From contig NZ_FYDJ01000016.1 of assembly GCF_900187425.1 (NCBI RefSeq), positions 46,285-110,284 of the forward strand: a stretch of DNA of 64,000 nt, written 5' to 3'. Under the pieces are notes generated by a model. It made no database searches and was not told the DNA's origin. It saw only the letters and a program-made list of their open reading frames with translations. Source of the DNA: Pseudomonas sp. Irchel s3h14. Lineage in GTDB: Bacteria; Pseudomonadota; Gammaproteobacteria; Pseudomonadales; Pseudomonadaceae. Shown in pieces: positions 17,273 to 27,130 of the stretch (its first letter is position 1; each line of letters begins with the position of its first letter). The translations under genes and the position numbers were made by a program.

Positions 17273-19315
17273 ATGTTCGCGCCGGCCAATCAAACTCACT
17301 TTGCCCTGACCATCGAAGGTCTTTCCAACGACTTCCAGGTTCTTTCCCTGCAAGGTCGGGAAGCCATCAGCCAGCCTTTTGTGTTTGAGGTGGAGCTGGT
17401 CAGTGAACAGCCGTCCCTGGACCTCGAGACCCTGCTGCACAAACCGGCCTTTTTGCAGCTCTCGCCCGACGGCAGCGGCATTCATGGCCAGATCTACCGC
17501 GCCGCCCAAGGTGATTCCGGCAAACGCCTGACCCGCTACGCGGTGACCCTGCGCCCGCAACTGTCTTACTTGGCGCACCGCATCAACCAACGCATCTTCC
17601 AGAACCTTAACGTGCCGAAAATCATCGGCAGCGTCCTCGAAGAGCACGGCATCCAAAGCAACGCCTATGAATTCAAAGTCGGGGCGATTTATCCCGAGCG
17701 CATTTACTGCGTTCAGTACGATGAATCGGACCTGCAGTTCATCCAGCGTCTGTGCGAGGAAGAAGGTATCCACTACCACTTCCAGCACAGCGCCACGGCC
17801 CACAAGCTGGTATTCGGCGATGACCAGACGGTGTTCCCGAAACTCGCGCCCGTGGCCTACCAGCAAGACTCTGGCATGGTCGCCAACGACCCGGTGATCA
17901 AGCGCTTCGACCTGCGCCTGGAAACCCGCACCAGCCGCACCACCCGCCGCGACTACGACTTCGAAAAACCGCGCCTGACCCTGGAAAGCGAGAACCGGGG
18001 CGACGCCCTGCCCGACCTCGAAGACTACGACTACCCCGGTCGCTTCATCGACCGCGAACGCGGCAAGCACCTGGCCAAACGCGCCCTCGAACGTCACCGC
18101 AGCGACTTCCAGCTCGCCGAGGGCAAAAGCGATCAGCCGTTGCTGGTTAGCGGCCACTTCCTGGCCCTGACCCAACACCCGAAAGCCAAATGGAACGACC
18201 TGTGGCTGCTCACCGAAATCCTCCACGAAGGCAAACAGCCACAAGTGCTGGAAGAGTCGGTCACCAGCGACACCACCAACCTGAAAGACGATTTCCACCA
18301 GGGCTACCGCAACCGCTTCCAGGCCACCCCATGGGACGTGCCGAACCGCCCGCCGCTGACGCAAAAGAAACCGCGCATCCTCGGCAGCCAAAGCGCCGTG
18401 GTCACCGGGCCCAAGGGTGAAGAGATCCACTGCGACCAATACGGTCGCGTCAAAGTGCAATTCCACTGGGACCGCGAAGGCCAGGCCGACGACAAGACCA
18501 GCTGCTGGCTGCGCGTCTCCTCCGCCTGGGCCGGCGCCCACTACGGCGGCATCGCCATCCCGCGCATCGGCATGGAAGTGCTCGTCACCTTCCTCGAGGG
18601 CGACCCCGACCAACCGCTAATCAGCGGTTGCCTGTACCACAAGGAAAACGTCGTCCCATACGCCCTGCCGGCGAACAAAACCCGCAGCACCTTCAAAACC
18701 CTGAGCTCCCCCGGTGGCGGCGGTTACAACGAACTGCGCATCGAAGACAAAAAGGGCCAGGAGCAAATCTTCCTGCACGCCCAGCGCGACTGGGACGAAA
18801 ACGTCGAGCACGACCAGAAAATCCGCGTCGGCAACGAACGCCACGACACCGTCGAGCAAAACAGCTACAGCGAATTCAAGGCCGAAGAACACCACACCGT
18901 CTACGCCGACCGTAAAGTCGAAACCCGCGCCAACGACCATCTCACCGTGGGCGTCAACCAGCACATCAAAGTCGGCACTGGCCAGTTCATCGAAGCCGGC
19001 CAGGAAATCCACCTGAGCAGCGGCATGAAAGTCGTTCTCGAAGCCGGCAGCGAACTGACCCTCAAGGGCGGTGGCAGCTTCATCAAGATTGACGGCAGCG
19101 GCGTCACCCTGAGCGGCCCGGTGATCAACATGAACTCCGGCGGCGGGCCGGGTAGTGGGACGGGGGCGGCGCCATTGTTGCCGGGGCCGTTGAAGCAGGC
19201 GGATGCGGATAAGGCCGGCCAATTGTTGGTGCCCGCTCAGCGGCAAGCGTTGATGCAGAAGAAGCCAATCTGCGCGATCTGCGAGAAGGCCAAACTGGAG
19301 GCGCAAAATGCTTAA
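17273..19315 (+). CDS. vgrG: Type VI secretion spike protein VgrG (TssI)
   Basis: 680 residues: the gp27-like N-terminal part, the gp5 OB-fold region ('GPKGEEIHCDQYGRVKVQFHWDREG', 'CWLRVSSAWAGAHYGGIAIPRIGMEVLV') around 370-440, then a beta-helical needle rich in short repeats ending near residue 625. A short tail with a CAIC pair follows. There is no enzymatic extension, so it probably carries cargo rather than being an evolved VgrG. The last eight bases overlap the adaptor gene, coupling the two. It follows hcp by 131 bases. Confidence 0.95.
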   Translation: MFAPANQTHFALTIEGLSNDFQVLSLQGREAISQPFVFEVELVSEQPSLDLETLLHKPAFLQLSPDGSGIHGQIYRAAQGDSGKRLTRYAVTLRPQLSYLAHRINQRIFQNLNVPKIIGSVLEEHGIQSNAYEFKVGAIYPERIYCVQYDESDLQFIQRLCEEEGIHYHFQHSATAHKLVFGDDQTVFPKLAPVAYQQDSGMVANDPVIKRFDLRLETRTSRTTRRDYDFEKPRLTLESENRGDALPDLEDYDYPGRFIDRERGKHLAKRALERHRSDFQLAEGKSDQPLLVSGHFLALTQHPKAKWNDLWLLTEILHEGKQPQVLEESVTSDTTNLKDDFHQGYRNRFQATPWDVPNRPPLTQKKPRILGSQSAVVTGPKGEEIHCDQYGRVKVQFHWDREGQADDKTSCWLRVSSAWAGAHYGGIAIPRIGMEVLVTFLEGDPDQPLISGCLYHKENVVPYALPANKTRSTFKTLSSPGGGGYNELRIEDKKGQEQIFLHAQRDWDENVEHDQKIRVGNERHDTVEQNSYSEFKAEEHHTVYADRKVETRANDHLTVGVNQHIKVGTGQFIEAGQEIHLSSGMKVVLEAGSELTLKGGGSFIKIDGSGVTLSGPVINMNSGGGPGSGTGAAPLLPGPLKQADADKAGQLLVPAQRQALMQKKPICAICEKAKLEAQNA

Positions 19316-20207
19316 GTCCGAGTGGCCGCTGGAAAATGGGTTGCCTCAAGGCCTGCCGTGGAGTGGCACCGTCGGTTTGCTACTGGATGGTGTCAGCGTC
19401 GAGAAACTGCCCCAGCACCTTTATCAATGGTCGGATAATCCGGTTTTCGAGCCACTCTACCTCGGCACCCCGTGGGCTGAATTGGGCGACGTTTCGCCGT
19501 GCCTTGTCCAGATAAACACCCAGAACAATCCCATTCTCGCGAAGTTTCTGGCTGAGCCCCGCCAGGAGTGGGGCTACCTGGTGTTCAGCGATCAACCCTG
19601 GGCACAAATGGTCGAGCACTTCCGCTGGCTGACCAGCGTCATGCACCCTCAGGGTGAAGAAGTCCTGCTGCGCGTCGCCGACCCTGCCGTGGCCCACGCA
19701 TTGCTCAGCCACGCCGAGAGCATCAAGGACCCTACCCTGTTCGGCCCGTGCTCGCAGATCGTCACCGCCGACGCGGCTCTGGGCTGCTGGCACATCAACC
19801 AGCGACCGGGCAAAGCTCCCGAGCCCAGCCACAGCAAACGCTACCGCTTGAGCGACGAACAACTCAGCCAACTGGATGAAGTGAATTTCCGCAGCATCGT
19901 CCTGCGCCTCGACCAACACATGCACGAATACTTTCCGTCCTATCAGGCACAATCGATGCCGTTGCAGCGCTGGGAACACCTGCATGCATTGGCCTTGACC
20001 TCGTATGATCGAGGCTTCAACACCGAACTCGACATCACCCTCTACGCCAACATTCACGGGTTTCTCGGTGAGCGAGCGCTGGAAGAACATCCGGACCTGG
20101 ATGCGATACTTAAAACGCCATCGGAACAAACGCCCGCGCAGCGACTCGAACAGGTCGCTGATATTGCCCAGGAACGGGCTGAAACCCTGCTAAGGAGCCA
20201 AGGATGA
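19308..20207 (+). CDS. DUF4123 T6SS adaptor (Tap/TEC family)
   Basis: 299 residues with features of the DUF4123 chaperones that load a specific effector onto the VgrG tip: 'GTVGLLLDGVSVEKLPQHLYQW' at the start, 'PWAELGDVSPCLVQI', and the central region 'HFRWLTSVMHPQGEEVLLRVADPAVAHAL'. It overlaps vgrG at its start (ATGCTTAA) and the effector gene at its stop (ATGA), so the three are made in step. Adaptors of this kind usually match the effector encoded immediately downstream. Confidence 0.85.
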   Translation: MLKSEWPLENGLPQGLPWSGTVGLLLDGVSVEKLPQHLYQWSDNPVFEPLYLGTPWAELGDVSPCLVQINTQNNPILAKFLAEPRQEWGYLVFSDQPWAQMVEHFRWLTSVMHPQGEEVLLRVADPAVAHALLSHAESIKDPTLFGPCSQIVTADAALGCWHINQRPGKAPEPSHSKRYRLSDEQLSQLDEVNFRSIVLRLDQHMHEYFPSYQAQSMPLQRWEHLHALALTSYDRGFNTELDITLYANIHGFLGERALEEHPDLDAILKTPSEQTPAQRLEQVADIAQERAETLLRSQG

Positions 20208-23200
20208 CAACGCCCACATCGACCGGCAAAAGCCCGAACAACGTTGCAAAAAGCCGGGACGACGGCAAGTGTGCCTTGGGCGGCTGCTCGCTGATGAAGG
20301 CCAAAATCCAGCTCATCCCTCTCCGTTACGGCCTGGTCGAACGCCTCGACCCATCCAGCGCACTGGCGATGCCGTACAAAACCACTTCCCGCCCACTGGG
20401 CATTCGCTTGATCCGCGACGGCTGGCTCTACGTCATCGTCGACAAGAAACCTCAAGCCGTCATGCACGAATACCGAATCCAGAACGGCATCGTGACCCAA
20501 CTGCTGTGGGAAAAAGGCGAAATCACCGCCAACAAACGCGAAAGCAACGTGGGCGAAGCCGTGCTGGTCTTCCCGCGTTTGAGCAAACTCTACGTCAACT
20601 ACTCCGAAGTGCAATGGACCGCCGCCAAATGCGCGCAGGTCATCAAACACAAGTCCGAGCGTGAATACTTCATGCAGGCAGTGGACCTGACCAAGACTGA
20701 TCCGGAGAAAGGCGCGGCTAATCTGTTGACGCCAAGTCAGGCGGAAAAATGGATTGCGGAGGTTGCGGAGCAGCCGAGTAAAGGGCCGGCGGTTACGGGA
20801 GCCAAGCCTGAGGAAAGCCAGGACTATCTCTGGGAGCAAGCGTCGCACTTCAAGAAAACTCAGTTGGGCGCGCTCAAAAAGCAAGTCAAGGCAGAAAATG
20901 AGCGTGACCATCTGTACTTGGTCTTACAGGATGACTTGGGCGTGCTGCGCGATCTCGCCGAGCATCAGGATTTGGTCACTGGCTGGATCAGTAACTGGAG
21001 TGACGCTGAAGCCAATCAAAAGAAGTATGTGTTTGGTTGCTACATCGAATCGTTGTACACCGTAACCGGCGAAACCATACTGAATGCCGCCCAAGGCGAC
21101 CCTCGTTTTGCCAAACTCAAGGACGAAACAAGCGAGGACCAGCGGCAATCGATCGTCGATTACGTCAACGTTAAAAATCAAACCCAATATTCCGGTGCCG
21201 GTACGCATCGTGGGGCTATTGCAGCTTCAAAGTCGCGTATGCGTACGAGTCTTGGACCTTTGCATTCCAAGTACGAAGACCTGATCGAGACCATCGAAGA
21301 CAACGCGGATGACGCGCTCGACGGCGCGAAAATGGGACAACAGGGCATTAACGATCTGATCGATCGGCCCGCAATGGAAGCTTTTCTGAAACAGCAACGC
21401 GCCCAACTCAGTCGTTGGAACAAACGTCTAGATCTGATCAGTGACGATCGCGCGAATCTGATCAGTGAAGAACGCTTCCAACGCTCAGCCTGGTATTTCG
21501 ACCCCAAATTTGGCGATCAACTCGACACAACTCTCGCTACTGAATATGCCTGTATGAGAGACATTTGCCGGACAGATAAAGCGACTGAAAAGCTTGCCGA
21601 TCTGATGGAAAAACAGCCGGGTTTTACCGTACCAACCTTCTTCACATTGAGCTTGACTGATCAGAAGGACATGCACGCCAAGGTCACATCTTTCATCAAG
21701 TCCCTGCGCGATACCTATATGGTCAAGGACGACTATCAGGGTGCCCAGGCACTCAGCGGAAAATTTGGCAATTTGCTCACTCAGAATCTCGCAGCAGCAA
21801 TGCAATTGAGTGAAAACGGCATTGTGCTCGGTCAGTTGCGCGACACGGCGTATGAGCCGGCAAAGCAATTGCGCCTTGCAGGAGCGCTGGATGAGGCCAT
21901 GCAAGCGCTACGCAGTGGCCAGCCGCTAGATCCAGCAAAAGTATTGCGCCGAATTCCTGGCTCGGCCTGGATAGATGTTCTGCGTGCCTTTGGTAAGGGG
22001 GGTATTACGTTGGAGTTTGCCTCTGCAAATCAAATTGCCGCGTTCAAAGCTGATATGGCCAAACTGACAGATCTGCGCCAGCAAATGACTTCGCTGAAAA
22101 AACAGATTCGGCAAACCCTGGCTGATGAACGTAAAGGCCGGTCACCAAAAGGCGGTTACAAAACCTTGGTATCTCGCCGCAAAGCCATTCAACAAACTGT
22201 CGCTCCACTTGAAGGGCGGGTAGCTCAGGCCATGAGTCCTGTTGGTGATGGGCCGGGTAAGGCTGCCTTCAAAATCAAAGGGCTTAACAATGCACAGGTG
22301 CTTGAGTTTGAGCGGATGGCCGATGACTATCGGCTCAAGCGACCGTATAAAGGTTTGACTGGAGAAGTTTTCAAATCAGTGGGTGGCGATGTGTTTGCTT
22401 CGGCCGCATTTGTCATGCAAACGATAAATTTCTACCAAGTATTTATCGAAGTACGTTCTAAATTAGTGTGGGATAGCGCAGATACCCTATCTTTCTTTAA
22501 CGCCCTCTTTTCTACGGTTGGAGGCGGTTTGGCTGCTGCACAGGGCATTGCCATAACAAGTCTTTCAGTAGCTATCAAAAATTACACAAGCGCCGCCGGC
22601 AAAATTAAATTGGCCGCTAAGCTAGGAAAAATCACCGGGGCATTGAGCCCATTTGCCTACATATTCAGTGCAGTTGCCGCAGGAACAGGTATGTATGGTG
22701 AAAAAGGATCGGCTGCCAAATGGACAGAGGCGTTACGTTCAGGGAATGGTGCCAAGTTGACAGGCGCCAGCATGACATTAGCAGGAGACTCTGGACAACT
22801 TGCGCTCAATGGATGGGCCTTCGCCAGGAGTGGCCAATCCATTTATGAGGCGTTTACCACCGTAAATCAGGCACGTGCGCTGGTTTGGGTCAAAGCGGGT
22901 GGCCAACTGTTGAGCATTGCTGCCAAAGCAAATTTGATTGGCCTGGTGCTTACCGGCCTGCAATTGGGCGGAGAATGGCTGTATAACCGAAACAACAAAA
23001 CAGATTTGGATACTTGGTTGCAAAAAGGCCCTTGGGGTACGCAGAGCGCCAACCGCAGTCTGACTGAGGAGCGCCTGCTGCTTGCCGACATAACGGCATC
23101 ACCGCAGGTTGCGTTGCAGACTATAAACAACAAGGCTATGGCGGTACTGCGCATACCAGGAATCACTGCTCGTGAACTAAATGATGTAGAGTTTGGCGTG

Positions 23201-23524
23201 AGCGCTTACTGGCTGACAAACCACCAACGAAATGATTGGGAGGCATGGAGCGAGCCGCTGCTTTATCAATTCAACTTGCTCAGTGCTCCGGATGAACCGC
23301 TTAAGTTAGGCATGGACATTTTCCAACATGAAGCCAACGCCCAACATGGTTTGGCTATCGTCCTACGCTATCACCCCGTTGCTGGCGATAAATCCTTCCG
23401 AGAGAAACGCTTCGAAACTACGACGTTGAACGCGCAAAATGGCAAGCTATTTTCGGCTGTCTCTGTTTTAAAGTCGCGCAAAACCGATGCCCCGTGGCTA
23501 TTGGTCAACAGCGACTTCCTGTAG
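20204..23524 (+). CDS. VasX-like T6SS effector (BTH_I2691 family), probable pore former
   Basis: 1106 residues. The N-terminus has the CALGG..L motif followed by 'IQLIPLRYGLVERLDP', typical of the VasX/BTH_I2691 effector N-domain that docks with a DUF4123 adaptor. A long charged helical middle (about 220-690) precedes a hydrophobic C-terminal part with candidate membrane segments near 726-748, 763-791, 807-832 and 899-927. VasX of Vibrio cholerae is of similar size and permeabilises membranes, so a colicin-like pore activity is the best guess. The last ~100 residues are hydrophilic. GC content falls in the second half compared with the first ~150 codons, suggesting exchange of the toxic part. 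Confidence 0.8.
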   Translation: MTTPTSTGKSPNNVAKSRDDGKCALGGCSLMKAKIQLIPLRYGLVERLDPSSALAMPYKTTSRPLGIRLIRDGWLYVIVDKKPQAVMHEYRIQNGIVTQLLWEKGEITANKRESNVGEAVLVFPRLSKLYVNYSEVQWTAAKCAQVIKHKSEREYFMQAVDLTKTDPEKGAANLLTPSQAEKWIAEVAEQPSKGPAVTGAKPEESQDYLWEQASHFKKTQLGALKKQVKAENERDHLYLVLQDDLGVLRDLAEHQDLVTGWISNWSDAEANQKKYVFGCYIESLYTVTGETILNAAQGDPRFAKLKDETSEDQRQSIVDYVNVKNQTQYSGAGTHRGAIAASKSRMRTSLGPLHSKYEDLIETIEDNADDALDGAKMGQQGINDLIDRPAMEAFLKQQRAQLSRWNKRLDLISDDRANLISEERFQRSAWYFDPKFGDQLDTTLATEYACMRDICRTDKATEKLADLMEKQPGFTVPTFFTLSLTDQKDMHAKVTSFIKSLRDTYMVKDDYQGAQALSGKFGNLLTQNLAAAMQLSENGIVLGQLRDTAYEPAKQLRLAGALDEAMQALRSGQPLDPAKVLRRIPGSAWIDVLRAFGKGGITLEFASANQIAAFKADMAKLTDLRQQMTSLKKQIRQTLADERKGRSPKGGYKTLVSRRKAIQQTVAPLEGRVAQAMSPVGDGPGKAAFKIKGLNNAQVLEFERMADDYRLKRPYKGLTGEVFKSVGGDVFASAAFVMQTINFYQVFIEVRSKLVWDSADTLSFFNALFSTVGGGLAAAQGIAITSLSVAIKNYTSAAGKIKLAAKLGKITGALSPFAYIFSAVAAGTGMYGEKGSAAKWTEALRSGNGAKLTGASMTLAGDSGQLALNGWAFARSGQSIYEAFTTVNQARALVWVKAGGQLLSIAAKANLIGLVLTGLQLGGEWLYNRNNKTDLDTWLQKGPWGTQSANRSLTEERLLLADITASPQVALQTINNKAMAVLRIPGITARELNDVEFGVSAYWLTNHQRNDWEAWSEPLLYQFNLLSAPDEPLKLGMDIFQHEANAQHGLAIVLRYHPVAGDKSFREKRFETTTLNAQNGKLFSAVSVLKSRKTDAPWLLVNSDFL

Positions 23525-23556
23525 GTGCCCGACTCACCACTTTTCGGTTGAATTAC

Positions 23557-24651
23557 ATGTCATCCAAATCAACAAATAACGACGAACTTCATCTCAAGCA
23601 TCAGCGCCCCGTCGCTGGTGAATCTCGACGTTTTACTACTGGTGAAGCAGTGTTTTTCTCGCCACTACCCGTCCCTACCGGCCAGATCCCAATGGATTTG
23701 GGGGGAAGCTTTCTTGATATCAACGACACTTACCTAGACGTAGGTAGCAGTAACGTCAATAAGGCATTCCAAACCAGGGTTATGATCGCAAGCAGCATGC
23801 TCATACTGATTGTGAGTTTAATAATCGGCCCCTTCATCGCCGGGCTAATGAGTTTTGGTGATCCCTATGGCAGAACATTTACACATATTTTCATAGAGTT
23901 TTTCCCCACTGGTGCTGCAATCGGAGCTTGGGGAGCAGCAGGAGCCACAGCTCTGGGACTCTATGTTGTCATCAGCACTACTCTAGCCAAAGTCCGTACC
24001 CGCCCGATACGCTTCAATAGGCAACGTCGCGAAGTCTGTTTTTTTGCTAATGGGTCTGACGAGCCGGTCATCCAACCTTGGGAAGAAATGGTGTCCTGGC
24101 TTTCTGTCAGTACTGGTGTAACTGGGGTCGGCGTCATGAGTACTTATACCTTTGGCATGGCATTTGATGACCCTAAAACTGATACCGTTCATTTTGTGAA
24201 CCAGGGAGTAATGACTCCAGTTCATGGTTTGGGTAAATGGGAGGCGATACGTGTTTACATGGAAAGAGGGCCACAACACTGCCCCGGTAAAGCACCGTAC
24301 GAAGGCCGCCATACATTTGATAAAGAGCACGGAGATATGCTTGAGGAGTACCAACACAACGAGCGCTCCGCGTTAGGTGTTGGCTGGTGGTATTTCACTC
24401 ATGTAATCACTTTATGGCGCTTTCCGTACTGGGTTGCTGAATGGGACCATCGTTTCAGCATGAAATCTCTACCTGATTCCATTGCTGAGTGGTCAAAATC
24501 TCTACCGACTGAGCAGTGGGCCAAGCCGAGCCAAGCGTTGAAAGAGCAAAGCGCCAAGATCGAAAAGGCTTTTGCTCAGGGACAAGATTTCATGACGTAC
24601 TTCAAGGCGAACCTAAATGAAATCAAGACAGAAGAATCGATAAATAATTGA
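23557..24651 (+). CDS. Putative effector-immunity membrane protein, copy 1 (DUF6708-like)
   Basis: 364 residues from ATG 23557, 32 bases after the effector. Two membrane helices lie near 76-98 and 119-141, followed by a large soluble C-terminal domain containing 'RPIRFNRQRREVCFF', 'IQPWEEMVSWLSVSTG' and 'GVGWWYFTHVITLWRFPYWVAEWDHRFSMK'. A two-helix inner-membrane protein directly behind a membrane-acting T6SS effector is the expected form of its immunity protein. I recall such proteins as DUF6708; the name needs checking. The copy at 24733 is near identical in layout and length and the one at 26051 is more distant. Confidence 0.75.
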   Translation: MSSKSTNNDELHLKHQRPVAGESRRFTTGEAVFFSPLPVPTGQIPMDLGGSFLDINDTYLDVGSSNVNKAFQTRVMIASSMLILIVSLIIGPFIAGLMSFGDPYGRTFTHIFIEFFPTGAAIGAWGAAGATALGLYVVISTTLAKVRTRPIRFNRQRREVCFFANGSDEPVIQPWEEMVSWLSVSTGVTGVGVMSTYTFGMAFDDPKTDTVHFVNQGVMTPVHGLGKWEAIRVYMERGPQHCPGKAPYEGRHTFDKEHGDMLEEYQHNERSALGVGWWYFTHVITLWRFPYWVAEWDHRFSMKSLPDSIAEWSKSLPTEQWAKPSQALKEQSAKIEKAFAQGQDFMTYFKANLNEIKTEESINN

Positions 24652-24732
24652 ATGGAAACGATGAGCCGCGTCCTTGATGCATAAATGTAATCGACTACCT
24701 CATGCCGGAGATGCACTTTATGGTTATCCTGC

Positions 24733-25827
24733 ATGACACCTACCTCTCCGCAGTACGACGAGCTCGATATTCGACAGCAGCGCCCCGTCGCTGGGGAAAC
24801 TCGTCGCTTCCCCACAGGCGAAGCATTGTTCCTTTCACCTCTACCTGTTCCTACCGGGCAAATCCCAATGGATCTCGGCGGAAGTTTTGTTGAAGTCAAC
24901 GACACCTATCTGGACTTGGGTAGCAGCAATCTCACCAAGTCTTTCCAAGCACGATTAGCTGTATCACTCCCTACAGTCGTAGTTATCGTTTGTCTATTTG
25001 TTCTCCCAACCTTGATGGGCTTCGCAGCATTCATAAATCCATTCGGCAGAAAATTTTTGTTTTACTTCAACGATTTTTTTGAGTTTGGAATATCACTAGC
25101 GCTCTGGTGTGGAGGGGGAGCAGCGCTGATTGGCCTGTACGCGATTATCAGCACCACAAGAAGCAAAGCCCGCGCCCGACCCATCCGATTTAACCGTCAA
25201 CGCCGAGAGGTCTGTTACTTCCCGAAGGGCTCCGACGAACCCGTGATCCAGCCTTGGGAAGACACGGTTGCGTGGATCTCAGTCAGCACCGGATTCACCG
25301 GAGTAGGCGTAATCAGTAGCTACACCTTTGGCATGGCCATAGATAATCCCAAGGCCGATACGGTGCACTTTCTTACACAGGAGGTCGTGACTCCTGTTCA
25401 TGGACTAGGCAAATGGGAAGCCATACGTGCCTACATGGAAAAAGGACCGGAGTTTTGCCCTGGTAAAGCACCATACGAGGGTCGCCACACTTTCGATCAA
25501 GAACGACAGGACATGCACGAGGAATACCAGCACAACGAACGTTCCGCTTTAGGAGTTGGTTGGTGGTACCTGACACACCTGATCACTTGGTGGCGTTTTC
25601 CGTACTGGGTAGCGGAATGGGACCACCGTTTCAGCATGAAATCTCTACCTGAATCCATTGCTGAGTGGTCCAAACCTTTTCCTTCGGAACAATGGGCCAA
25701 ACCAAGCGCCGCTCTGAAAGAGCAAAGCATGAAGATCGAAAAAGCCTTTACTCAAGGACAGGATTTCATGACGTACTTTAAGGCCAACCTAAACGAAACC
25801 AAGGCAGAAGAATCAACAAATGATTGA
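24733..25827 (+). CDS. Putative effector-immunity membrane protein, copy 2 (DUF6708-like)
   Basis: 364 residues, same length and organisation as copy 1, with long identical stretches ('GVGWWYLTHLITWWRFPYWVAEWDHR', the C-terminal 'KIEKAFTQGQDFMTYFKANLNETKAEES'). The membrane helices are the most divergent portion. The DNA that follows each copy is also alike (ATTGAATGGAA...GCCG...CGACTACC), so copies 1 and 2 arose by tandem duplication of about 1176 bases. Divergence in the helices suggests different specificities against variant pores, or drift in a spare copy. Confidence 0.75.
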   Translation: MTPTSPQYDELDIRQQRPVAGETRRFPTGEALFLSPLPVPTGQIPMDLGGSFVEVNDTYLDLGSSNLTKSFQARLAVSLPTVVVIVCLFVLPTLMGFAAFINPFGRKFLFYFNDFFEFGISLALWCGGGAALIGLYAIISTTRSKARARPIRFNRQRREVCYFPKGSDEPVIQPWEDTVAWISVSTGFTGVGVISSYTFGMAIDNPKADTVHFLTQEVVTPVHGLGKWEAIRAYMEKGPEFCPGKAPYEGRHTFDQERQDMHEEYQHNERSALGVGWWYLTHLITWWRFPYWVAEWDHRFSMKSLPESIAEWSKPFPSEQWAKPSAALKEQSMKIEKAFTQGQDFMTYFKANLNETKAEESTND

Positions 25828-26050
25828 ATGGAACTGATCAGCCGTGTCCACGATACATGAATACAGTCGACTACCCCGTGCGGGAGACTTTGTGGAAAAA
25901 GGGGGAAAGGGGACGGAAAAAAGGGGAGTGATTTATTTTTTTGTCGGAAGTGATCACGTTTCGAGCGCAAAAAGCAGATGCACCTTAGGTCATAGTATCA
26001 AGCGACATTTTAAGCCTTCCGGAAACCGCTGCCACCACTGGTAAAACTTG

Positions 26051-27115
26051 ATGTTCTCCAAGAGAAAACACGGTGATCTCGACATAAATAGCCAGCGTCC
26101 AAAAGCTGGAGCCACGAGGGTAATGCCCACAGGAGACGCACTTTTTCTTTCGCCACTGCCAGTCCCCACAGGTCAATTGCCGGTGGATTTAGGCGGAAAA
26201 TTTATCGAAGTCAATGACACCTATCTTGACATCGGAACCAGTAATTCCGGAAAAGCGTTTCAAGCGCGGATCATGATAGCCAACACCATGTTCATTGCGT
26301 TTTTCTTTTTTATATTTGCGCCGTTTATAGCGGGTACAACAGCGTGGGGAAACCCCTACGGAGTGACCTTCTGGTCTAGAGCAGAAGTCATATTTGATTA
26401 TGTTTTTTATCTAGCACTTGGATTAACGGGAATCACCGCTTTAATTGCGATTTACGTAGTAGCAGGCACGACCCTTAAAAAATCCAAAACAAGGCCCGCT
26501 CGGTTTAATCGTCAACGACGTGAAGTTTGCTACTTTCCTGAAAGATCAGACACACCGACAATTCGCCCTTGGGAAGAAACAATAGCTTGGCTATCAGCAG
26601 GAACAGGCACAACCGGGGTTGGAGTCCTTAAAACCTTTACCCTTGGAATCGCCATAGAAGATAAAGCCAATGGAATAGCCTACTACCTTAACGATACTGT
26701 TCCGTCTCCGTTTCATGGGCTAGGACAGTGGGAGGCCATACGAAGCTACATGGAAAATGGCGTTGAGCATTGCCCGGCAAAAGCAGTCCATGAAGGCCTA
26801 CATACTTTCGAAAAAGAACGCGCCGGCATGCAAGAAGAAGTCAATGCTGGGGAAAGAAGTTTAATTGGAAAATATTGGTGGGTGCTCACACACATTGTTT
26901 CTTGGTGGAAGATCCCGTACTGGATAGCAGAGCGGGATCATAAATACAGTATGAAGGCTATGCCGGAAAGTATTACTGAATGGTCTACGCCGCTGCCAGC
27001 CGAACATTGGTCGAAACCTAGTTTAGAACTAAAAGAACAAAGTTTGAAAATTCAAAAAGCTTTCTCCAACGGACAAGACTTCATGTCGTACTTCAAAGCA
27101 AACGTTTCAATGTGA
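26051..27115 (+). CDS. Putative effector-immunity membrane protein, copy 3, diverged (DUF6708-like)
   Basis: 354 residues from ATG 26051 (a TTG three bases earlier is possible). It keeps the family hallmarks ('PTGDALFLSPLPVPTGQLPVDLGGKFIEVNDTYLDIGTS', split here in description: the PLPVPTGQ core, 'RPARFNRQRREVCYF', 'ISHR'-free tail 'GQDFMSYFKANVSM') and two membrane helices, but is much less similar to copies 1 and 2 than they are to each other. Its DNA is richer in A and T. It is probably an older or separately acquired immunity gene. A hairpin repeat follows its stop. Confidence 0.7.
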   Translation: MFSKRKHGDLDINSQRPKAGATRVMPTGDALFLSPLPVPTGQLPVDLGGKFIEVNDTYLDIGTSNSGKAFQARIMIANTMFIAFFFFIFAPFIAGTTAWGNPYGVTFWSRAEVIFDYVFYLALGLTGITALIAIYVVAGTTLKKSKTRPARFNRQRREVCYFPERSDTPTIRPWEETIAWLSAGTGTTGVGVLKTFTLGIAIEDKANGIAYYLNDTVPSPFHGLGQWEAIRSYMENGVEHCPAKAVHEGLHTFEKERAGMQEEVNAGERSLIGKYWWVLTHIVSWWKIPYWIAERDHKYSMKAMPESITEWSTPLPAEHWSKPSLELKEQSLKIQKAFSNGQDFMSYFKANVSM

Positions 27116-27130
27116 AATTTACAGAACCAA

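Noticed and set aside
17138..18613. A minus-strand open frame of about 490 codons opposite vgrG
   Set aside because: Antisense of VgrG coding sequence; composition is Val/Ala/Gly-rich with no start signal.
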